Source: Oligoflexales bacterium
Lineage (GTDB): Bacteria; Bdellovibrionota_B; Oligoflexia; Oligoflexales; JALZUQ01
Length of the DNA stretch: 60,638 nucleotides
Assembly: GCA_023301565.1 (NCBI GenBank)
Contig: JALZUO010000029.1
Location: forward strand, 1-60,638
Direction of reading: 5' to 3'
Under the pieces are notes generated by a model. It was not told the origin of the DNA. It saw only the letters and a program-made list of their open reading frames with translations, and did no database searches. Shown piece after piece: positions 55,179-60,638 of this stretch. How positions within the stretch are numbered: the stretch's first letter is position 1; every line of letters starts with the position of its first letter. The translations under genes and the position numbers were made by a program.

Positions 55179-56369
55179 TTAAACTGCTTCGACAAGTAAA
55201 GCGCTGGCCTCACCGCCGCCAATACAAATAGATGCAACACCATACTTTTCTTTTTTTGCTTTCATCCCGTTTAGTAAGGTCACAAGAATCCTTGCGCCTG
55301 AAGCACCAATTGGGTGCCCGATTGAAACAGCTCCACCAAATGGATTTAGCTTTTCTACAGGGATCCCAAGCTCTTTTTGTGCAGCCATGCTTACTACAGC
55401 AAAGGCTTCGTTGATTTCAAAAACCCCAATATCGGAAACAGACATTCCAGCTTTTTGTAAAAGTTTTTGCGTGCAAGCAATCGGAGCTGTCGTAAACCAG
55501 CTAGGTGCTTGCGCATGTGATTGCTGCGCCACGATTTTTGCTATGGGTGTGAGTCCGTATTTTGCTGCAGCTTCTTCACTGCAGACGACCGTCAAGGCTG
55601 CACCATCATTTATAGAGCTGGCATTGGCTGCTGTGATGGTTCCTTCTTTATCAAAAGCCGCACGCAACTTTGGCACTTTTTCTAAATCCACTGAAAACGG
55701 CTCTTCATCTCTGTCTATCGTGATCATCTCTCGGCGCTTTTTAACTTCGATGGGGACGATCTCATTTGCAAAGTGCCCGCTTTCAGTTGCGGCCCTAGAC
55801 TTTTTATAACTATCTATAGCGAACGCGTCTTGGGCTTCTCTAGTGAAGCCATACTCTTTCGCACAGATCTCACCGCAATTTCCCATGGGTACATTCGAGT
55901 ATGGGTCCCACAAGCCATCAAACTGCATCGAATCGACTACGGTTTGGTTTCCAAAGCGATACCCGCTTCTTGCGCCAGGCAAAAGGTGTGGCGCCATGCT
56001 CATGTTTTCCTGGCCGCCTGCAAAGATCACTTCAGCATCACCAAGGCGTATAGCCTGATCGGCTAGCATCACAGCTTTTAAGCCGCTGCCACACACACGG
56101 TTAATGGTAAGAGCCCGGACGGATTCACCTAGTTCGCCATAGATGGCAGCTTGCCTGGCCGGTGCTTGGCCAACGCCTGCCGTTAAGACATTACCCATGA
56201 TGATCTCGTCAACTACTTTAGGGTCTAAGCCTGTAGATTTAATCGCGTCTTTTACAAGAGCAGCTCCTAGCCGCGGTGCAGGAGTCGACGAAAGAGCTCC
56301 TTGCATTTTTCCGATGGCTGTTCTTTTTGCATATGCGATCACTGCCTGTTTTGTGGGATGACTTGCCAT
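55179..56369 (-). CDS. Acetyl-CoA acetyltransferase (thiolase)
   Basis: A 396-residue thiolase that joins or splits acetoacetyl-CoA and related 3-ketoacyl-CoAs. Active-site motifs: NRVCGSGLKAV (Cys93), INEAFAVVSMAAQ, GHPIGASGARI (His near 354), and CIGGGEASAL (Cys near 384). Length and motifs match biosynthetic AtoB/PhaA-type enzymes. No partner reductase or fadB gene is adjacent, so the pathway (fatty acid, polyhydroxybutyrate, or isoprenoid supply) is open. It is convergent with the repeat protein, 8 bases apart. Confidence 0.95.
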   Translation of the reverse strand: MASHPTKQAVIAYAKRTAIGKMQGALSSTPAPRLGAALVKDAIKSTGLDPKVVDEIIMGNVLTAGVGQAPARQAAIYGELGESVRALTINRVCGSGLKAVMLADQAIRLGDAEVIFAGGQENMSMAPHLLPGARSGYRFGNQTVVDSMQFDGLWDPYSNVPMGNCGEICAKEYGFTREAQDAFAIDSYKKSRAATESGHFANEIVPIEVKKRREMITIDRDEEPFSVDLEKVPKLRAAFDKEGTITAANASSINDGAALTVVCSEEAAAKYGLTPIAKIVAQQSHAQAPSWFTTAPIACTQKLLQKAGMSVSDIGVFEINEAFAVVSMAAQKELGIPVEKLNPFGGAVSIGHPIGASGARILVTLLNGMKAKKEKYGVASICIGGGEASALLVEAV

Positions 56370-56465
56370 GACTGCGCCTCCAAGGGTTCAAAATTTTCTG
56401 CCGCAAAACCATAGCTTAATTGCCGCAAGTTCGCTATGTTTCTGCAAACCAGAGGAGGGCGAAAC

Positions 56466-57602
56466 ATGTCGTCAGAAACTGGCGCGGCTGTACTACGGCT
56501 TTCTAATGGAAGAGAGCATCGTGGTCGCTTGATAGGTGCGAACTCTTATCGCAGCGGTGAGATGGTGTTTTCAACCGGAATGGTTGGATATTCTGAAGCC
56601 ATCACCGATCCTTCCTATTTTGGTCAAATACTCGTTTTTAGCTATCCACTTATCGGTAACTACGGCATTCCCAGTTGGGGATCTCGAGGAATCGAAGCGT
56701 TGGAGCCAGGCCAACAACCAGATTTGCCGCGCGGATTTGAAAGTGGGCTAGCACACGCTGCTGCCGTAGTTTTAACAACAGATAGCGATGAAGTGTTTCA
56801 CTGGAACAGTTATCAAAACCTAGATCGCTGGCTTTTTGATCACGGTGTCCCCGGAATCATCGGCGTTGATACAAGAGATTTGATCCATTCCATCCGAAGC
56901 ACCCCGCAACTTTTGGGAAAAATTATCCCAGATGAAGTTGCAGAACTTCGCGAAAAAGCAGACAAAACCGCTTTTTTTGACCCAGGTCATAACGAAATCG
57001 TTTCGCGTGTATCGGTCGATACTCCGCGCAGGTTCGGTCGTGGAAAAAAACGTGTGGCTGTCGTTGATTGCGGAGTGAAGTGGAACATACTTCGCCAGCT
57101 CTTAGATGCTGAAATTGAGATTGAGCTTGTTCCGTTTAACCATGACCTGTCTTCGGTAGATTGTGATGGGTGGCTTTTTTCAAACGGACCGGGTAACCCC
57201 GAAAACACTTCAGGGCTAATCGACCGAGTAGGCGCGTTGCTCGGGCAAGATCGCCCGATACTTGGGATTTGTTTGGGGCATCAGATCCTCGCCCTAGCAG
57301 CTGGTGCAAAGGTCAGGCGCATGACGTACGGTCACCGCGGGCACAATCAGCCGGTATATCAGGTTGGGACCAAGCGTGGATACATAACAAGCCAAAACCA
57401 TGGCTACGTGGTCGAGGAAGAGTCGCTTCCAAACGGCTGGGAGCCTTGGTTTAGAAACGCAAACGATGAAACAAATGAGGGTATAAGGCATACCTCAAAA
57501 CCGTTTCGCAGCGTGCAGTTTCACCCGGAGGCAGCGGGGGGGCCTAGAGATACCAACTGGGTCATGCATGAGTTTGTAAAAGAGATATTTGAAACAAGGT
57601 AG
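56466..57602 (+). CDS. carA: Carbamoyl-phosphate synthase small (glutaminase) subunit
   Basis: A 378-residue subunit that releases ammonia from glutamine for carbamoyl phosphate, the start of pyrimidine and arginine synthesis. ATG 56466 has GAGGAGGG upstream; an in-frame ATG at 56436 lacks it. The N-terminal domain has GANSYRSGEMVFSTGMVGYSE; the glutaminase has SNGPGNPENT, catalytic Cys269 in GICLGHQI, and His/Glu in QFHPEA. The segment GHRGHNQP followed by ITSQNHGY reads closer to eukaryotic CAD (GNRGHNQP, TSQNHG) than to E. coli CarA (GHHGGNHP). It is paired with carB 28 bases downstream. Confidence 0.96.
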   Translation: MSSETGAAVLRLSNGREHRGRLIGANSYRSGEMVFSTGMVGYSEAITDPSYFGQILVFSYPLIGNYGIPSWGSRGIEALEPGQQPDLPRGFESGLAHAAAVVLTTDSDEVFHWNSYQNLDRWLFDHGVPGIIGVDTRDLIHSIRSTPQLLGKIIPDEVAELREKADKTAFFDPGHNEIVSRVSVDTPRRFGRGKKRVAVVDCGVKWNILRQLLDAEIEIELVPFNHDLSSVDCDGWLFSNGPGNPENTSGLIDRVGALLGQDRPILGICLGHQILALAAGAKVRRMTYGHRGHNQPVYQVGTKRGYITSQNHGYVVEEESLPNGWEPWFRNANDETNEGIRHTSKPFRSVQFHPEAAGGPRDTNWVMHEFVKEIFETR

Positions 57603-57630
57603 TACATGAGAATTTTACGGGAGTCGGCAA

Positions 57631-60600
57631 GTGAAAGACAATAAAAGAGCAAACATCATACAGCCCGATATTCCTAAAAAAGTTTTATTGCTCGGTTCGG
57701 GTGGGTTGTCAATCGGTCAAGCAGGTGAGTTTGATTATTCGGGGACTCAAGCTGTAAAAGCTCTTCTAGAAGAGGGCTGTGAAGTTCTTATTGTAAACCC
57801 TAATATTGCTACGGTTCAAACGAACCCGATCGAAGGCGTAAAAGTTTTCTTGTACCCAGTCGAGCCGCACTGGGTTGAAAAAGTCTTGGAGCAAGAAAAA
57901 CCAGATGCCATTGTTGCAGGTTTTGGTGGGCAGACAGCTCTAAACTGCTTGCTTGCTCTCGAAGATCAAGGGGTACTCAAAAAATACAACATTGAAAACT
58001 TAGGTACGACCACAGAAACTCTTCGCTTAACAGAAGACAGGGACTTGTTTGCACGGACAATGGAAAAGATTGGAATCCCTATCCCTCCGTCGCGTGCATG
58101 CACTGACCTTGAAACAGCTCTTAAGGCTGGAGATGAGATTGGCTACCCTGTAATTGCACGTGCAGCATACGCATTGGGAGGCCTAGGTAGTGGGTTTGCT
58201 GACAATGCTAAAGAGCTTGAAACCCTTGTTACGACTGCTCTTGTCGATAGTCCGCAGGTTTTGGTTGAGAAGTCTCTTAAGGGCTGGAAAGAGGTTGAAT
58301 ACGAGATCATGCGTGACAGCTTTGAGAACAGCATCACGATATGTAACATGGAAAACTTTGACCCACTCGGGATTCATACGGGCGATTCAATTGTCGTGTG
58401 CCCAAGTCAGTCGCTTTCAGACGATGAGTATCAGATTTTACGAAACGCTTCTTTGAAGATGGTGGATCATTTAAAGATCGTAGGCGAATGCAATGCGCAG
58501 TTTGCTCTAGATCCGCATTCAAATAATTATTATGTCATTGAGGTTAACGCTAGGCTTTCGCGATCGAGCGCACTTGCAAGCAAAGCGTCAGGGTATCCGA
58601 TTGCCTATATCGCTGCAAAAGTAATATTGGGCTACAGCCTTCTAGATTTAAAAAACCCGGTGACGGGTATTACGTATTCATTTTTTGAGCCAGCTTTGGA
58701 TTACATCACGGTAAAGATTCCACGCTGGGACTTAACCAAGTTTCGCGGGGCGTCCAGAAAGTTGGGCTCGACCATGAAAAGTGTAGGCGAGGTCATGGCA
58801 ATAGGTAGAACCTTTCCAGAGTCTTTGCAAAAAGCTGTGCGCATGGTTACAGAAGATGCTTTGGGGATTTCTTCAAAACCTGTGCTGGCTTCCGCGGGTG
58901 ACCTCGAAGAGCCTACGGATACGCGTTTGTTTTCAGTGCTTGAGGCCCTTCGCAGCGGACTTACGATTGATGATATTCATAAGAAAACAGCCATTGATAA
59001 GTGGTTTTTGCATCATTTAGCTCGCATTGCAAAGTGTGAAAAAGAGCTCGAAGATCTAGGTGCTGGAAGACACTTAAGTGAGGTGTGGAGGTCTATCGAC
59101 GCAGACACTTGGCGGCGCTGGAAAACGCTGGGAATGAGTGATCAGCAAATTGCTTCGGCAGCTTCTGGCGGCAATATCGAAGGAGCCAAGCTTGAAAAAC
59201 TTGAACTTACCGTCCGAGCGGCAAGGCTTGCCGTAGGTGTAAAACCGGTTGTGAAAAAGATTGATACAACAGCCGGCGAGTATCCGTCGCCTAGTAACTA
59301 TCTTTATATGACCTATGGCGGAAAGTTTGACGACCCGCTTGATTCACAAATTTACATGCGCTCTGCAATGATTTTAGGTTCAGGTGCTTACCGGATTGGA
59401 ACCAGCGTTGAGTTTGATTGGTGTGCTGTAACCTGCAGTGAAACTATGCGCGAGCGCGGCTGGCGCAGCATCATCATCAACTGTAACCCAGAAACAGTTT
59501 CTACCGATTACAACAACAGTGATCGCCTATATTTTGAAGAGTTAAGTATGGAGCGGATTCTTGATATTTATCAGTTTGAAAACTGCGGCGGAGTAGTGAC
59601 GTCCATGGGCGGCCAGCTACCGAATAAACTGGCTTTAGGCCTTGCCAGCGCTGGCGTTCGACTGTTGGGGCATAGCGCCGAAACCATTGATATGGCTGAA
59701 GACCGGAATAAGTTTTCTGCAATGCTCGACAGTATCGGCATTGATCAGCCGCGCTGGGTGTCTGCAACAACGAAAGAAGATATTGAAAAGTTCATTGAAG
59801 AGGTGGGCTTTCCGGTTTTGGTGCGGCCAAGCTTTGTACTGTCTGGGGCGGCCATGGCTGTGGCAACAGATGAAAAAAGCCTAAAGGGCTGCCTGACCCT
59901 TGCAGATAAAGTGAATAAAGATCACCCGGTCGTGATCTCTGAGTTTTTGATGGGTGCGGCTGAGATTGAGCTAGATGGAGTTGCGCGCGGCGGTAAAATT
60001 TTGACAGCGATCGTCAGCGAACACATTGAAAACGCAGGAGTTCACTCCGGTGACGCAACCATGGTTGTTCCCGCGCAAAACCTATATGTAGAAACTGTAC
60101 GTAGGGTCCGCAAAGCCGGTAGGCTTATCGCCGAAAAGCTTGGTTTGAATGGGCCGTTCAATATGCAGTTTTTAGCAAAATCCAATCACATTAAAGTTAT
60201 CGAGTGTAATGCTCGGGCTGCTCGTAGCTTTCCTTTTGTTTCTAAGGTTGTCGGGTTTAACCTGGCGCGCCTTTCGACGCAGGTCATGCTTGGAGAGCGT
60301 CCAGACTTAGAACGCCTTGGTGAAGATGACCTTAATTTTGTTGGCGTGAAAGCTCCGATGTTTAGTTTTAAGCGGCTTCTTGGAGCAGACCCAGTGCTCG
60401 GCGTAGAGATGGCTTCCACTGGAGAGGTTGGGTGTATTGGCACTAGGTTTCAAGATGCACTTCTTTTAGCTTTTGAAGCTTCTGGGATTAAAAAACCTAA
60501 AAAAGGAATTCTCATAAGCATCGGCTCTGACGTAGACAGGGCTAAGTTTTTAAGTGTTCTTCCTGGATTGTTTGATATGGGTATTCCGCTTTATGCAACG

Positions 60601-60638
60601 CATGGGACCGCAAAGTTTTTTGCCAAACAAGGTTTTGA
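57631..60638 (+). CDS. carB: Carbamoyl-phosphate synthase large subunit (3' end cut by window), CAD-like type
   Basis: The GTG at 57631, with GGGAG upstream, opens a frame that runs to the window edge: 1002 codons plus two bases, no stop; full proteins are about 1070 residues, so some 70 are missing. The first half has LGSGGLSIGQAGEFDYSG, ALGGLGSGF, KSLKGWKEVEYE and EVNARLSRSSALASKASGY. The second half starts near residue 580 with ILGSGAYRIGTSVEFDWC and has VTSMGGQLPN, RPSFVLSGAAM, ENAGVHSGDATMV and CNARAARSFPFVSK. These match human CAD better than E. coli CarB, where the second-half motif reads GGGPNRIGQGIEFDYC. Both ATP-grasp halves look intact. Confidence 0.97.
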   Translation, partial: MKDNKRANIIQPDIPKKVLLLGSGGLSIGQAGEFDYSGTQAVKALLEEGCEVLIVNPNIATVQTNPIEGVKVFLYPVEPHWVEKVLEQEKPDAIVAGFGGQTALNCLLALEDQGVLKKYNIENLGTTTETLRLTEDRDLFARTMEKIGIPIPPSRACTDLETALKAGDEIGYPVIARAAYALGGLGSGFADNAKELETLVTTALVDSPQVLVEKSLKGWKEVEYEIMRDSFENSITICNMENFDPLGIHTGDSIVVCPSQSLSDDEYQILRNASLKMVDHLKIVGECNAQFALDPHSNNYYVIEVNARLSRSSALASKASGYPIAYIAAKVILGYSLLDLKNPVTGITYSFFEPALDYITVKIPRWDLTKFRGASRKLGSTMKSVGEVMAIGRTFPESLQKAVRMVTEDALGISSKPVLASAGDLEEPTDTRLFSVLEALRSGLTIDDIHKKTAIDKWFLHHLARIAKCEKELEDLGAGRHLSEVWRSIDADTWRRWKTLGMSDQQIASAASGGNIEGAKLEKLELTVRAARLAVGVKPVVKKIDTTAGEYPSPSNYLYMTYGGKFDDPLDSQIYMRSAMILGSGAYRIGTSVEFDWCAVTCSETMRERGWRSIIINCNPETVSTDYNNSDRLYFEELSMERILDIYQFENCGGVVTSMGGQLPNKLALGLASAGVRLLGHSAETIDMAEDRNKFSAMLDSIGIDQPRWVSATTKEDIEKFIEEVGFPVLVRPSFVLSGAAMAVATDEKSLKGCLTLADKVNKDHPVVISEFLMGAAEIELDGVARGGKILTAIVSEHIENAGVHSGDATMVVPAQNLYVETVRRVRKAGRLIAEKLGLNGPFNMQFLAKSNHIKVIECNARAARSFPFVSKVVGFNLARLSTQVMLGERPDLERLGEDDLNFVGVKAPMFSFKRLLGADPVLGVEMASTGEVGCIGTRFQDALLLAFEASGIKKPKKGILISIGSDVDRAKFLSVLPGLFDMGIPLYATHGTAKFFAKQGF

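Overview
The window is a chromosomal segment from a Gram-negative, proteobacterium-like organism with mid-40s GC by eye. The best fit is a member of the Bdellovibrionota/Oligoflexia or a related former deltaproteobacterial lineage. The reasons are a tRNA-tuf-secE-nusG-rpl-rpoBC-str block of proteobacterial type, an NtrY/NtrX-type two-component pair, a ferrochelatase with an internal cysteine cluster, and many small lipoproteins, secreted proteases and exported proteins of unknown function. The assignment is an inference from gene content; no 16S rRNA gene is present.

Layout. 0.2-2.4 kb: minus-strand set of a small membrane protein, an XPB-like helicase and a short Bax1/DUF790-like partner. 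2.6-11.3 kb: uppP, a THUMP-domain rRNA methyltransferase, a PAS protein with a decayed methyltransferase-like half, a membrane protein, a KefB/C-type antiporter, an alkaline phosphatase lipoprotein and a small membrane protein. 11.3-18.2 kb: hemH, tadA, a tyrosine-recombinase homologue that has lost its catalytic residues, an NtrY-like kinase with an NtrX-like regulator lacking the GAFTGA loop, and rlmB. 18.3-35.8 kb: the translation/transcription core: tRNA-Tyr, -Gly, -Thr, tuf, terminator, tRNA-Trp, secE, nusG, rplKAJL, rpoBC, rpsL, rpsG, fusA, tRNA-Val. Strong RNA hairpins lie at its internal junctions. 36-46 kb: accessory region with a lipoprotein metalloprotease, two trypsin-like proteases, a thioredoxin-like lipoprotein, hutI, an unknown gene pair divergent from a LysR regulator, and a CPXCG protein. 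46.1-46.8 kb has no confident gene. 46.8-55.2 kb: an exported HAD-like protein, an ankyrin-like exported protein, tRNA-Pro, a lytic transglycosylase with a TPR partner, a receiver protein, a BtuF-like protein without a signal peptide, and a helical-repeat protein with a cyclic-nucleotide-binding-like domain. 55.2-60.6 kb: a thiolase and carA-carB, with carB cut by the window edge.

The central block makes ribosomes, RNA polymerase and elongation factors, probably as several linked transcripts divided by the terminator after tuf, the 16-bp hairpin before rpoB and the folded leader before rpsL. The accessory regions are dominated by cell-envelope and exported functions.

The observations most worth following up are: carA-carB resembling the eukaryotic CAD-type synthetase; the catalytically dead Xer-like protein; the GAFTGA-less NtrX; the shortened helicase/Bax1-like pair; the LysR-linked unknown gene pair; the protease/thioredoxin-like lipoprotein cluster; and the RNA structures at rplL-rpoB and rpoC-rpsL. 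I found no CRISPR array, insertion sequence, prophage or clearly new multi-gene system.
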